This document shows positions 16,760-26,550 of a DNA stretch of 64,000 nucleotides, piece after piece (the stretch's first letter is position 1; each line of letters opens with the position of its first letter). A model generated the notes under the pieces. It saw only the letters and a program-made list of their open reading frames with translations, made no database searches and had not been told where the DNA came from. Source of the stretch: Prevotella sp. UBA2756 (lineage in GTDB: Bacteria > Bacteroidota > Bacteroidia > Bacteroidales > Bacteroidaceae); NCBI GenBank assembly GCA_002353205.1, contig DEJE01000038.1, forward strand, positions 14,900-78,899, read 5' to 3'. The position numbers and the translations under genes are program-made.

Positions 16760-16767
16760 TATCTTTG
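16760..16767 (+). promoter_or_regulatory. -7 box for nrdJ
   Basis: TATCTTTG, 42 bases before the nrdJ ATG. No cobalamin riboswitch is visible in the 42-base leader. Confidence 0.6.
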
Positions 16768-16809
16768 CACCTGCAATTTTCTGATAACGGTACACATTAT
16801 TTATATATT

Positions 16810-19356
16810 ATGAAGACTTACTCTTACGATGAGGCTTTCGAAGCCTCGTTAAGCTATTTCAAAGGCGACGAGCTCGCTGCCCGCGTGTGGGTGAACAAGT
16901 ACGCAATGAAGGACAGCTTCGGCAATATATACGAGAAGAGTCCGGAGGACATGCACCGCCGCATTGCCAACGAGATAGCTCGCATTGAGCAGAAATATGC
17001 CAATCCGATGACGGCCGATGAAATCTTCGGTCTTCTCGACCACTTCCGGTACATTGTCCCGGCAGGCAGTCCGATGACTGGCATCGGCAACAACTTCCAG
17101 GTGGCCTCGCTGTCGAACTGCTTCGTGATTGGTCTCGACGGCGATGCCGACTCCTACGGTGCCATCCTGCGCATCGACGAGGAGCAGGTGCAGCTGATGA
17201 AGCGTCGCGGTGGAGTGGGCCATGACCTGACCCATATCCGTCCGAAAGGGTCGCCGGTGAACAACTCGGCCCTGACGTCGACAGGTCTGGTACCGTTCAT
17301 GGAGCGTTACAGCAACAGCACGCGCGAGGTGGCGCAGGACGGCCGGCGCGGTGCACTGATGCTCTCGGTGGGCATCAAGCATCCCGACTCGGAGGCTTTC
17401 ATCGATGCGAAGATGACCGAGGGAAAGGTGACGGGGGCGAATGTGAGCGTGAAGATCGATGACGAGTTCATGCGTGCCGCCGTCAACGACGAGACATACG
17501 TGCAGCAGTTCCCCGTCGATGCCGCCGAACCGATGGTGAAGAAGACCATCCGCGCCAAGGAACTGTGGCAGAAGATTGTGCACAACGCTTGGAAGAGTGC
17601 CGAGCCGGGCGTGCTCTTCTGGGACACCATCCTTCGCGAGAGCATCCCCGACTGCTATGCCGACCTGGGTTTCCGCACGGTGTCGACGAACCCGTGCGGC
17701 GAGATACCCCTCTGTCCGTACGATTCGTGCCGTCTGCTGAGCATCAACCTCTATTCCTATGTGGTGAACCCGTTTACGAAAGAGGCCTATTTCGACTACG
17801 ACCTGTTCAAGAAACATGTGGGCTATGCCCAGCGTCTGATGGACGATATCGTGGACTTGGAGCTCGAGAAGATCGATCTCATTATGGAGAAGATCAAGCA
17901 AGACCCGCAGAGCGAGGAAGTGAAGAGCTCGGAATATCATCTCTGGGAGAAAATCAAGCGCAAAAGTTCGATGGGACGGCGCACGGGCGTGGGCATTACC
18001 GCCGAGGGCGACATGATAGCCGCCATGCTGCTGCGCTACGGCACGCAGGAAGCCACCGACTTCTCGGTGAACGTTCATAAGACACTGGCCTTGGCTGCCT
18101 ACCGTTCGTCGGTGACGATGGCCAGTGAGCGGGGTGCCTTCACCATCTTCGATGCGAAGCGCGAGGAGCAGAACCCCTTCATCCTGCGACTGAAGGATGC
18201 CGACCCGAAGCTGTATGAGGATATGGTGAAGTACGGACGGCGCAACATTGCTTGCCTGACCATCGCTCCGACGGGCACCACATCGCTCATGACGCAGTCG
18301 ACGAGCGGCATCGAGCCGGTCTTCATGCCCGTGTACAAGCGTCGCCGCAAGGTGAATCCCGGCGATGCCAATGCCCATGTGGACTTTGTCGACGAGGTGG
18401 GCGACTCGTTCGAGGAGTATATCGTCTACCACAAGAAGTTTATGGAGTGGATGCGGGTGAACGGTATCGACACCGAAAAACGCTATACACAAGAGGAGAT
18501 CGATGCCCTCGTGGCACGCTCGCCTTACTATAAAGCAACGGCCAACGACGTTGACTGGCTGATGAAGGTCAGGATGCAGGGCGCAATACAGAAGTGGGTC
18601 GACCATTCGATCAGCGTGACCGTCAACCTGCCGAACGATGTCGACGAGGAGTTGGTGAACCGTCTGTACGTGGAAGCCTGGCGCACAGGGTGCAAAGGCT
18701 GCACCATCTATCGCGACGGCAGCCGTGCGGGCGTGATGATTCAGGTGAACGAGAAGAAAAAGAAAGAGGAACCCAAGACAGAGATGGCTCCCTGCAAGCA
18801 TCCCGAGGTGACCGAGGTGCGCCCGCAGACGCTCGAGTGCGACGTGGTGCGCTTCCAGAACAACAAGGAGAAATGGGTGGCCTTCGTGGGATTGCTCGAC
18901 GGTTATCCCTACGAAATCTTCACCGGTCTGCAAGACGACGAGGAGGGCATCATGCTGCCCAAGTCGGTCACGAAGGGCAAGATCATCAAGCAGGCCAACG
19001 AAGACGGCACGAAGCGCTATGACTTCCAGTTCGAGAACAAGCGCGGCTACAAGACAACCGTCGAGGGACTGTCGGAGAAATTCAACCCCGAATACTGGAA
19101 CTACGCCAAGCTGATCTCGGGTGTGCTGCGCTACCGCATGCCGATAGAACACGTCATCAAGCTGGTGAGCTCGTTGCAACTGAAGAGCGAGAGCATCAAC
19201 ACATGGAAGGTGGGCGTGGAGCGTGCGCTGAAGAAATACATCACCGACGGCACCGAGGCCAAAGGACAGAAGTGTCCGAACTGCGGACACGAGAGCCTGG
19301 TCTACCAAGAGGGCTGTCTGATCTGCAAGAACTGCGGTGCATCGCGCTGCGGATGA
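16810..19356 (+). CDS. nrdJ: Adenosylcobalamin-dependent ribonucleotide reductase (class II)
   Basis: 848-residue enzyme that reduces ribonucleotides with adenosylcobalamin as radical source. Start is the ATG at 16810 just after the promoter; the earlier in-frame ATG at 16765 overlaps the promoter box. Visible: finger-loop region STNPCGEIPLCPYDSCRLLS with the active-site Cys and Asn/Glu, TIAPTGTTSLMTQSTSGIEP, and the C-terminal CxxC pairs (CPNCGHESL, CLICKNCGASRCG) that re-reduce the active site. An extra C-terminal segment (about 680-800) is usual for this branch. B12 dependence means the cell must make or import cobalamin. Confidence 0.95.
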   Translation: MKTYSYDEAFEASLSYFKGDELAARVWVNKYAMKDSFGNIYEKSPEDMHRRIANEIARIEQKYANPMTADEIFGLLDHFRYIVPAGSPMTGIGNNFQVASLSNCFVIGLDGDADSYGAILRIDEEQVQLMKRRGGVGHDLTHIRPKGSPVNNSALTSTGLVPFMERYSNSTREVAQDGRRGALMLSVGIKHPDSEAFIDAKMTEGKVTGANVSVKIDDEFMRAAVNDETYVQQFPVDAAEPMVKKTIRAKELWQKIVHNAWKSAEPGVLFWDTILRESIPDCYADLGFRTVSTNPCGEIPLCPYDSCRLLSINLYSYVVNPFTKEAYFDYDLFKKHVGYAQRLMDDIVDLELEKIDLIMEKIKQDPQSEEVKSSEYHLWEKIKRKSSMGRRTGVGITAEGDMIAAMLLRYGTQEATDFSVNVHKTLALAAYRSSVTMASERGAFTIFDAKREEQNPFILRLKDADPKLYEDMVKYGRRNIACLTIAPTGTTSLMTQSTSGIEPVFMPVYKRRRKVNPGDANAHVDFVDEVGDSFEEYIVYHKKFMEWMRVNGIDTEKRYTQEEIDALVARSPYYKATANDVDWLMKVRMQGAIQKWVDHSISVTVNLPNDVDEELVNRLYVEAWRTGCKGCTIYRDGSRAGVMIQVNEKKKKEEPKTEMAPCKHPEVTEVRPQTLECDVVRFQNNKEKWVAFVGLLDGYPYEIFTGLQDDEEGIMLPKSVTKGKIIKQANEDGTKRYDFQFENKRGYKTTVEGLSEKFNPEYWNYAKLISGVLRYRMPIEHVIKLVSSLQLKSESINTWKVGVERALKKYITDGTEAKGQKCPNCGHESLVYQEGCLICKNCGASRCG

Positions 19357-19408
19357 TGTTTTCGAGAATAAGAGATGATGGATTGAGACCGACAATTAGA
19401 ATCAGGCA

Positions 19409-19789
19409 TTGGAGAACAAATATAGGATAGCATCGGACTATATCGCGCTCTGCGGCGTCAGACTGCATGCACGCCACGGCGTGTTGCCGCAGGAGAGGGT
19501 CACAGGCGGGGAGTTCATCGTCGACCTGAAGGTGAAATGTCCGCTCGCCCGGGCCGCTGAGACCGACGATGTGGCCGACACCCTCAATTATGCCGAACTT
19601 TATCGAATCATAAATAAGGAGATGCAGACGCCATCCAACCTGCTGGAACATGTGGCAGGGAGGATTGGCGGACGCATTCTGGCAGAGATGCCGATGGCCG
19701 AGGAGGTGTGGGTCAGGCTGACAAAGTGCAACCCGCCGATGGGTGCCGACCTCGACGGTGCCGCCGTGGAGCTGACGGTGGTGCGCTGA
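19409..19789 (+). CDS. folB: Dihydroneopterin aldolase
   Basis: 126-residue folate-pathway enzyme that cleaves 7,8-dihydroneopterin to 6-hydroxymethyl-dihydropterin and glycolaldehyde. Motifs: CGVRLHARHGVLPQER, DTLNYAELY, and the conserved NLLEHVAGRI; CNPPMGADLDGAAVEL ends the fold. The start is a TTG at 19409 (MENKYRIASDY): an in-frame TAG lies four codons upstream and no ATG precedes the conserved part. It follows nrdJ by 52 bases on the same strand and may be co-transcribed. Confidence 0.9.
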   Translation: MENKYRIASDYIALCGVRLHARHGVLPQERVTGGEFIVDLKVKCPLARAAETDDVADTLNYAELYRIINKEMQTPSNLLEHVAGRIGGRILAEMPMAEEVWVRLTKCNPPMGADLDGAAVELTVVR

Positions 19790-19888
19790 GAATCCGTCGG
19801 GGTGCTCCAAACTGTAAAATGTAGGCTGTGGCCGCTTGAAACGGGCCTCTTCGAGGCGATGTCGGCGGCTGAGAACGAAAAACTTGAG

Positions 19889-19927
19889 CGCGAGATATTG
19901 TTTTCTCGCGAGAAATTATTATCTTTG
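19889..19927 (+). promoter_or_regulatory. Promoter with -33 element inside a hairpin loop
   Basis: CGCGAGA (19889-19895) and TCTCGCG (19904-19910) form an inverted repeat whose 8-base loop contains the TTG of the -33 element (19898-19900); TATCTTTG follows 19 bases later at 19920-19927. The amidase ATG is seven bases beyond. The repeat is a plausible operator. Confidence 0.55.
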
Positions 19928-19934
19928 CAACCGT

Positions 19935-21308
19935 ATGGGCAAAAGACTTTTGATGACAGCTGCCTTGCTGTTCATGATGATGACGGTAGGACTTGCCGCA
20001 GGAGGCAAGTTCACGCTCGTCATTGATCCTGGTCATGGAGGTCATGACTCAGGGGCGAAAGGCAAGTCGGCTTACGAGAAGAATATCAACCTGAAGGTGG
20101 CTTTGGCCTTCGGCAAGTATGTAGAGCGTAACTGTCCCGACGTGAAAGTGATCTACACTCGAAAAACAGATGTCTTCATTTCGCTCGCCGAGCGGGCCGC
20201 CATTGCCAACCGCAACAAGGCCGACCTCTTCATCTCCGTTCACACCAACGCCCTTCCGGGAGGAAAGATAGCGCGAGGTTTTGAGGTCTACACCCTGGGA
20301 ATGCACCGCGCCAACGACAATCTGGACGTTGCCAAGCGCGAGAACTCCGTGATTCTCGTGGAGAAAGACTACAAGACGCGCTATCAGGGCTTCGACCCGA
20401 AGTCGAGCGAGAGCTATATCATGTTCGAGTTCATGCAGGATAAGTTCATGGCCAAGAGCGTCGACCTGGCGAAAATGATCCAGCGAAGCGTGTGTCAGAC
20501 GGCTTCACGACCGAACAAAGGGGTGCATCAGGCGGGCTTCCTCGTGCTTAGGGAAACGTCAATGCCCAGTTGCCTGATAGAGCTGGGCTTCATCACCACA
20601 CCCGACGAGGAGCGGCTGCTCGTCTCTGAGGCGGGAATCGACAACCATGCCCGGGGCATCTACAACGCTTTTGTGAAATACAAGAATAAGTATATGGGAG
20701 GAAAGAGCGCCCCTTTCGCGAGTCCGGCCGTGCAGGAACCAACAAGTCCGGCGACCGGAAGAAAAACGGAACAGCGCGACAGTCAGCCCAAGGAAAATCA
20801 GGCAGCAAGCAGTCAGCAACTGTCGGCAAGCAGAAGTCAGCAGGAAAAACCGGAAGTAAGCAAGCCGCAAGAAAGGGAAACGGCCAGTCTGCCTCAGCAA
20901 CAGGAGGAAAAGCAGGACAGTCGGCAGTCAGGTCAACAGCCAGACGCGGGAAGTCCTGAACCTACAGCCGACGAACAAGTGTCGGCAAACGCGAACGAAG
21001 AGGCAGGACAACCAGGTGCAGAGCCGTCGGCCGACCCTGTTTTCAAGGTTCAGATCCTGGCCAACGATGCGCCCCTGAAGGCCAACAGCCCGTTGCTGAA
21101 AGGCTTGAAGGGCGTCGACGTATACGAGGAAAACAACATGTGGAAGTACACCTACGGTGCCGATACCGACTATAATGCCATCTATCGGCTCCGGAAATCC
21201 ATCCTCGGCAATTTTCCCAATGCCTTCATCATCGCGTTCCGCAATGGCGAGAAGGCAGATGTGGTGGAAGCTCTGAATGAGTTCAAGCGTAAGCGAGGAC
21301 GCAAATAA
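19935..21308 (+). CDS. N-acetylmuramoyl-L-alanine amidase with SPOR-like tail
   Basis: Secreted zinc amidase (Amidase_3) that cuts the stem peptide from peptidoglycan during cell separation. 457 residues from MGKRLLMTAALL; signal peptide to about residue 22. Zinc ligands are seen in VIDPGHGGHDSG and FISVHTNA, with catalytic Glu in LIELGF. A Gln/Ser/Glu-rich linker (about 265-365) carries many SQ/QQ pairs. The end (VFKVQILANDAPLKANSPLL onward) resembles a SPOR-type septal peptidoglycan-binding domain. An MCE protein follows about 100 bases later, a pairing common in Bacteroidetes. Confidence 0.93.
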   Translation: MGKRLLMTAALLFMMMTVGLAAGGKFTLVIDPGHGGHDSGAKGKSAYEKNINLKVALAFGKYVERNCPDVKVIYTRKTDVFISLAERAAIANRNKADLFISVHTNALPGGKIARGFEVYTLGMHRANDNLDVAKRENSVILVEKDYKTRYQGFDPKSSESYIMFEFMQDKFMAKSVDLAKMIQRSVCQTASRPNKGVHQAGFLVLRETSMPSCLIELGFITTPDEERLLVSEAGIDNHARGIYNAFVKYKNKYMGGKSAPFASPAVQEPTSPATGRKTEQRDSQPKENQAASSQQLSASRSQQEKPEVSKPQERETASLPQQQEEKQDSRQSGQQPDAGSPEPTADEQVSANANEEAGQPGAEPSADPVFKVQILANDAPLKANSPLLKGLKGVDVYEENNMWKYTYGADTDYNAIYRLRKSILGNFPNAFIIAFRNGEKADVVEALNEFKRKRGRK

Positions 21309-21414
21309 AGGAGCGGAAGCGTGCCGTTGGCCGGTGGAAGCCCGCCAATGGCATGACAGTGGAAGCAGAAAGCATTTTTTCTATACATCATCATATATTA
21401 TATAGACAAAGCAC

Positions 21415-22320
21415 ATGAAGAAAGAAATCAAAATAGCCCTCGTGGCCGTGGTGGGATTGGTGGTGCTGTTTTTCGGCATGAATTTCCTGAAAGGACTGAA
21501 GCTGTTCTCTTCAGACAGTCTGTATTACATGTCGTTCAAGGAACTGAGCGGACTCGGAACATCTACGCCCATCTACGCCAACGGCTACCGCGTGGGAGTG
21601 GTCAAGGACATCGACTACGACTATACACTTGAGAAAGACATCATGGTAGAGGTGGGCATCGATCCCGACATGCGCATCCCGAAGGGGACGACAGCCGAGA
21701 TTTCGAGCGACCTGCTGGGTAACCTGCAGGTGAACCTGATGTTCGACCGCGAGTCGAAGGAGATCCTTCCCGAGGGCGGCATCATTCCGGGCAATACCAA
21801 CAGCGGCATGATGGGCGAGGTGAAAAACATGGTTCCCACGATACAGAAGATGCTGCCCAAGCTCGACAGTATCATGGCCAGCCTGAACACCCTGATGGCC
21901 GACCCTGCCATTGCGAACTCGCTACACAACGTGGAGGGCATTACCAGCGGACTGACCACCACCACGAAGGAGCTGAATGCCCTCATGGCGCAGCTCAACC
22001 GCAGCGTTCCTTCGGTGATGAGCAAGACTTCAACGGTGCTCGACAACGCCACAACGCTCACCGACAACCTCAATACGAAGCTCGCAGCCGTAGATATGGC
22101 TGCCACCATGAGCAAGGTGAACGCCACACTGGCCAATGTTGAGGCGCTGACCAACCGAATGAACAGCAATCAGGGTACGCTGGGACTGATGATGAACGAC
22201 CCGTCGCTCTACAACAACCTCAACGCCACCATGCTCTCGGCCGACTCGTTGCTCGTCAACCTGCGGCAGCATCCTAAGCGATATGTGCATTTCTCGATTT
22301 TCGGGAAGAAGGATAAATGA
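21415..22320 (+). CDS. MCE/MlaD family lipid-transport protein
   Basis: 301-residue inner-membrane-anchored protein of the MlaD type, the periplasmic lipid-carrying part of a Mla ABC system. One N-terminal transmembrane segment (IALVAVVGLVVLFFGMNFL) is followed by the MCE domain (about 36-115, with GLGTSTPIYANGYRVGVV and AEISSDLLGN). A long helical region follows, rich in Asn/Thr/Leu (about 140-270), typical of the extended Bacteroidetes form. The ATPase and permease partners are not in the window next to it. Confidence 0.9.
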   Translation: MKKEIKIALVAVVGLVVLFFGMNFLKGLKLFSSDSLYYMSFKELSGLGTSTPIYANGYRVGVVKDIDYDYTLEKDIMVEVGIDPDMRIPKGTTAEISSDLLGNLQVNLMFDRESKEILPEGGIIPGNTNSGMMGEVKNMVPTIQKMLPKLDSIMASLNTLMADPAIANSLHNVEGITSGLTTTTKELNALMAQLNRSVPSVMSKTSTVLDNATTLTDNLNTKLAAVDMAATMSKVNATLANVEALTNRMNSNQGTLGLMMNDPSLYNNLNATMLSADSLLVNLRQHPKRYVHFSIFGKKDK

Positions 22321-22412
22321 TTCTCTTGTCGCCGATTCTACGAACAAAATGGCTAATTTAAAAAGTGTCCAAATAGAAGCAGCGCCGCAGATTGGTTGAG
22401 CGTGAAGTGTGC

Positions 22413-22456
22413 AAGTGTCGCAATGACGCAACTTTAGCGTTGTTGCGACACTTTTT
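22413..22456 (+). terminator. Terminator downstream of the MCE gene
   Basis: Long stem AAGTGTCGCAA / TTGCGACACTT with inner GACGCAAC / GCGTTG pairing and a T run, about 93 bases after the MCE stop. The remaining 260 bases to dnaA hold a small hairpin (AAATGCC/GGCATTT near 22562-22587) but no gene and no visible DnaA-box cluster. Confidence 0.8.
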
Positions 22457-22715
22457 CTGTGCCATATCTCTTCTTTACAGAATCATTCTGCAAGTGTTTC
22501 ATTTACAATTACTTATAAATATGCAACACACGGAATGCTCTCAAACGACCCCCGAATCCATAAATGCCCCAAATCTTCGGCATTTACGTTTCTGAGTTAA
22601 AAATTTACAAATCCTTCGATTTGCCTATTAAAAAATTTTTTACGACCTTTGCAATGCGAAAAACGCCTATGAAGGCATACACCTATTTTTACTAATAAAT
22701 AGAGAAACAATAGAA

Positions 22716-24128
22716 ATGAGTATTAATCCACTCGCGCTTTGGGGCAACTGCCTTGACCTTATCAAGGAGAACGTCTCGGAACAGCAGTTCAGCACTTGGT
22801 TCAAACCGATACAGTTCGGTTCGTACCAGCCCGCCACGCGGACGCTGCTGCTGCGCGTACCCAGCATGTTCGTCTACGAATATCTGGAGGAGAACTACGT
22901 GGATTTGCTCAAGAAGGTGCTGACACGGTTCTTCGGCGATGGCATTCGCCTGAACTACAGCGTGCTGACAGATAAGGAGAACAACCTCAGTCAGACCGTA
23001 CAGGCCGAACCTGTAGCCGGCATTGCCAAAGCCCGACAGAGAGAGAACGCCAATCAGCCGCCATCGGTGCTCGATATCGGAGAGCCACAGCAGATTGACT
23101 CGCAGCTCGATCCCCATCTCACGTTCCAGAACTTCATCGAGGGCGACAGCAACAAGCTGCCACGCAGCGTCGGTTTGTCGATTGCCGAGCATCCCCAGTC
23201 CACCCAGTTCAACCCTATGTTCATCTACGGACCGAGCGGTTGCGGCAAGACTCACCTCATTAATGCCATCGGAACGCGCACGAAAGAACTCTATCCGCAG
23301 AAGCGTGTGCTCTATGTGAGCGCCCGTCTGTTCCAGGTGCAGTATACAAATGCCGTCTTGCAGAACAAGACCAACGACTTCATCAATTTCTACCAGACCA
23401 TCGACATGCTCATCGTCGATGATATTCAGGAGTGGATGACAGCAACGAAGACGCAGGAGACATTCTTCCACATCTTCAACCACCTGTTCCGCAACGGCAA
23501 GCGCATCCTTCTGGCCAGCGACCGTCCGCCCGTAGACCTCAAAGGCATGAGCGACCGCTTGCTGACGCGATTCTCGTGCGGCCTGATAGCAGAGCTTGAA
23601 AAGCCGAACGTGCAGCTCTGCATCGACATCCTGAATAGCAAGATCAAGCGCGACGGCCTGCGGATCCCCGACGACGTGGTGCAGTTCATCGCCCAAACAG
23701 CCAATGGCAGTGTGCGCGATCTGGAGGGTGTCATCAACTCGTTGCTCGCCTACAGCATCGTGTATAACGGGAATGTGGACATGCGTCTGGCCGAACGCGT
23801 CATCAAGAGGGCCGTCAAGGTCGACGATCATCCGCTGACCATCGACGATATCATCGAGTCGGTGAGCAATCATTTCAACGTGACACCCTCGTCGATCAGC
23901 AGCCGGTCGCGCAAGCACGACATCGTCGTGGCCCGTCAGGTGAGCATGTATCTGGCTCAGAAATATACGAAGATGCCCACATCGCGCATCGGAAAGCTCG
24001 TCGGTGGGCGCGACCATAGCACGGTGATCCACAGTTGCTCGCAGATAGAGCAGCGCATAAAGACCGATACCATGTTCAGTCATGAGATACAAAGCATAGA
24101 ACAGTCGTTCAAGCTGAAGAAGATGTAG
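22716..24128 (+). CDS. dnaA: Chromosomal replication initiator protein DnaA
   Basis: 470-residue AAA+ initiator that binds DnaA boxes and melts oriC. N-terminal domain I (ALWGNCLDLIKENVSEQQF), short linker, then domain III with Walker A GPSGCGKTH, Walker B MLIVDDIQ and the sensor region SDRPPVDLKGMSDRLLTRF. The domain IV signature VGGRDHSTVIHSC is present. Length and motifs are normal. No dnaN/recF genes follow; the next gene is a secreted protease, so this is not the classic oriC neighbourhood. Confidence 0.96.
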   Translation: MSINPLALWGNCLDLIKENVSEQQFSTWFKPIQFGSYQPATRTLLLRVPSMFVYEYLEENYVDLLKKVLTRFFGDGIRLNYSVLTDKENNLSQTVQAEPVAGIAKARQRENANQPPSVLDIGEPQQIDSQLDPHLTFQNFIEGDSNKLPRSVGLSIAEHPQSTQFNPMFIYGPSGCGKTHLINAIGTRTKELYPQKRVLYVSARLFQVQYTNAVLQNKTNDFINFYQTIDMLIVDDIQEWMTATKTQETFFHIFNHLFRNGKRILLASDRPPVDLKGMSDRLLTRFSCGLIAELEKPNVQLCIDILNSKIKRDGLRIPDDVVQFIAQTANGSVRDLEGVINSLLAYSIVYNGNVDMRLAERVIKRAVKVDDHPLTIDDIIESVSNHFNVTPSSISSRSRKHDIVVARQVSMYLAQKYTKMPTSRIGKLVGGRDHSTVIHSCSQIEQRIKTDTMFSHEIQSIEQSFKLKKM

Positions 24129-24266
24129 CCCCTTGTGCTGCATCTTTTTTAGTACAAGCGTTTGTGCTGAATGAAAACAGACTCTTTCATCCTGTTTTTT
24201 CGCCCCTTTTGTCTATCGAAGTGCGTTTTTCTTGGTCCTACGGCTGTGTTATTCGTTTTTTCTTTG

Positions 24267-24274
24267 TATTTTTG
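24267..24274 (+). promoter_or_regulatory. -7 box for the C10 protease gene
   Basis: TATTTTTG, 31 bases before the start codon. Confidence 0.5.
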
Positions 24275-24305
24275 CAGTCGAGTAATCAAAACCTAATCCT
24301 TTATT

Positions 24306-26528
24306 ATGAATAGATTCTTATTCCTGTTGTCGGGTCTGATGCTCGGCATCACCATGGTGGCAGCTCCCGTTTCGAAGACGGCCGCACAGGAGAAAGCCCG
24401 TCATTTCATGCTCGAACGCGGCATGATAGCCGATGGCACTGCCGTTGAAGAGACATCGATACGCCGTGCACCGTCTGCCGGTGCCGCTCCCAGCTATTAT
24501 GTCTTCAATGCCGGAAACGACAGAGGCTTTGTCATCGTGGCCGGCGACGACGTGGTGGACAGCATCCTGGGCTATTGCGACAACGGTTCGTTCTGCGCCG
24601 ACAGCATCCCCGAAAACGTGGAATGGTGGCTCAGCAACATGGAGACCGAGATACGCTGGATGCAGGATCATCAGCCCAATGACGCTCGCCCCCATCGTGC
24701 CCCGAAGCCAGCCATCAGTCCGTTGCTGACCACGAAGTGGGACCAAGGCAAGCCTTACAACCTGCTCTGTCCGGGCAATAGCTACACGGGATGCGTGGCC
24801 ACGGCGATGGCTCAGGTCATGAACTATCACCAGTGGCCCGATACCACGCTGACGGAGGTGCCAGGAACGACGGCCTATGGCGACACAATCGACACCCTTC
24901 CCATCATAGGCTTCGACTGGAAAGCGATGAGGAACACGTACAGGGGCAATGATTCCGACGGCATGGCCGTGGCCGAGCTGATGCTCTACGCTGGCTGCTC
25001 GGTGTCGATGAGCTATTCCACGTCAGGATCGGGAGCCTATTCGGAGAATGTTCCCCATGCCCTTGTCCACTATTTCGGCTACGATTCGGGGCTGAAGCTG
25101 GAGTATCGGTCGAACTATTCCATTGCCGAGTGGGACGACATGATGTATAACGAGCTGGCTAACAACCGACCGGTCTATTATTCCGGCGCGTCGATGAGCG
25201 TGGGACATGCCTTTGTGTGCGACGGCTACGACGGCCATGGTCTCTTCCACATCAACTGGGGCTGGAGCGGACGCTTCGACGGACACTTCAAACTGAGCGT
25301 GCTCAATCCCAACAGCAACTCAGGAGCCGGCAGCGGCTCGACGCCCGACGGCTATGCCAACCAGCAGTGTGCCTTGTTCGGTGTGCAGAAACCTACTGGC
25401 GAGGAGCCTGTCGCCCCTCCGTCTTTACCGGATCTTTTAGGATTTGAAGTGCTCAATAACACACTGGAAGTTACCTTCGAGAAGCGATGGGGTGAGAGAA
25501 AGACCTACGATTGCGCTATTGCGATGGAGAAGGCCGACGGATCCTACGAAATACTTTCTCAGGATCGTTTTCAGACGATCGTCCAAAATAGGCGCAATCT
25601 TTATTGCCGTGTCGACACGCTGTTGACGGAAGTCGGGGACTACAAGATTGTTCCGTTAGGACGCGAGTCGTCAGAAACGGAGTGGAGAAGAGTAGGGCGG
25701 TCTTATGAGTATATTGTCTTCAACGTTACATCCGAGAATGATTCGTTGGAATATTCGTATGTCATCCATCCCGTGTTCAACCTCAAGGCCACCAGCATCG
25801 AGCCTGTGGGCACGGTGACCGCCAACAACTACAATCCGCTGAGGGTGACACTCGTCAACGAGGGCGACGAATATAACGGTATGATCTATGTCTATGCCTG
25901 CAGCGAGGACGTGCTGGGGCAGTCTTATCCGCATGGCTACACCACGGTGGCTCTCGAAGCAGGGTCGACGACCGACCTGACGTTCTACTATCAGCCGTCG
26001 ACGCTCACCGACATGGCCATCTGGCTCTATGCCGAGAGTCCCAAAGGCTACTATCTCGACTTTATCGGTCAGCGCGAGTTTGCCACCTACGACCTGGAGT
26101 TCGTCAGTTCCACGGTGGAGTACGACCCGCTTGTTGTCTCGGTCACCGTAAAGAACAATTCTCCTACCGACTACAACCGCACGTTCAGAACCTTCGTCTT
26201 CCAAGAGGGCAAGAAGAAACGACTCGGAACTGCCGACAAGACACAATTGATACCTGCCGGCGGCGAGACCACATTCGTATATGATACATTCCGGCTTACG
26301 CCAGGCGTCGATTACTACATGCTCTTCCAGGTTCAGGATCATGAGATAGGCAACTCGTTTGTCTATATCGACGGCCGTGTAGACATCGACGGTTCGCAGA
26401 CTTCGGGCATCGAGGTGCAGTCGGCCGACCAGCCGCAAACCGACTGGTACAGCGTTTCCGGCGTGCGCGTCGGGCAGCCTTCAGCCAAGGGAATCTTCAT
26501 CCGCGGTGGAAAGAAGTTTGTCAGGTAA
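24306..26528 (+). CDS. Secreted C10 cysteine protease (interpain/streptopain-like)
   Basis: 740-residue secreted protease. Signal peptide about 1-20, then a Spi/C10-type propeptide (YYVFNAGNDRGFVIVAGDD), then the C10 catalytic domain with nucleophile C163 in YTGCVATAMAQVM and H301 in SVGHAFVCDGYDGHG; FHINWGWSGRFDG is the usual sequence after the histidine. Residues about 375-690 form beta-rich modules of unknown role. The C-terminal tail (IEVQSADQPQTDWYSVSGVR to GIFIRGGKKFVR) matches the type IX secretion type-A sorting pattern. Relatives degrade host proteins; substrate not readable here. Confidence 0.92.
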   Translation: MNRFLFLLSGLMLGITMVAAPVSKTAAQEKARHFMLERGMIADGTAVEETSIRRAPSAGAAPSYYVFNAGNDRGFVIVAGDDVVDSILGYCDNGSFCADSIPENVEWWLSNMETEIRWMQDHQPNDARPHRAPKPAISPLLTTKWDQGKPYNLLCPGNSYTGCVATAMAQVMNYHQWPDTTLTEVPGTTAYGDTIDTLPIIGFDWKAMRNTYRGNDSDGMAVAELMLYAGCSVSMSYSTSGSGAYSENVPHALVHYFGYDSGLKLEYRSNYSIAEWDDMMYNELANNRPVYYSGASMSVGHAFVCDGYDGHGLFHINWGWSGRFDGHFKLSVLNPNSNSGAGSGSTPDGYANQQCALFGVQKPTGEEPVAPPSLPDLLGFEVLNNTLEVTFEKRWGERKTYDCAIAMEKADGSYEILSQDRFQTIVQNRRNLYCRVDTLLTEVGDYKIVPLGRESSETEWRRVGRSYEYIVFNVTSENDSLEYSYVIHPVFNLKATSIEPVGTVTANNYNPLRVTLVNEGDEYNGMIYVYACSEDVLGQSYPHGYTTVALEAGSTTDLTFYYQPSTLTDMAIWLYAESPKGYYLDFIGQREFATYDLEFVSSTVEYDPLVVSVTVKNNSPTDYNRTFRTFVFQEGKKKRLGTADKTQLIPAGGETTFVYDTFRLTPGVDYYMLFQVQDHEIGNSFVYIDGRVDIDGSQTSGIEVQSADQPQTDWYSVSGVRVGQPSAKGIFIRGGKKFVR

Positions 26529-26550
26529 CAAATGATAAAGTAACATAACG

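Noticed and set aside
16768..16809. Cobalamin riboswitch upstream of nrdJ
   Set aside because: The leader is only about 42 bases and lacks a B12 box.
22392..22595. Small plus-strand ORF between the MCE gene and dnaA
   Set aside because: It spans a terminator hairpin and has no coding character.
22321..24305. oriC next to dnaA
   Set aside because: No cluster of DnaA boxes or long AT-rich unwinding region seen on either flank.
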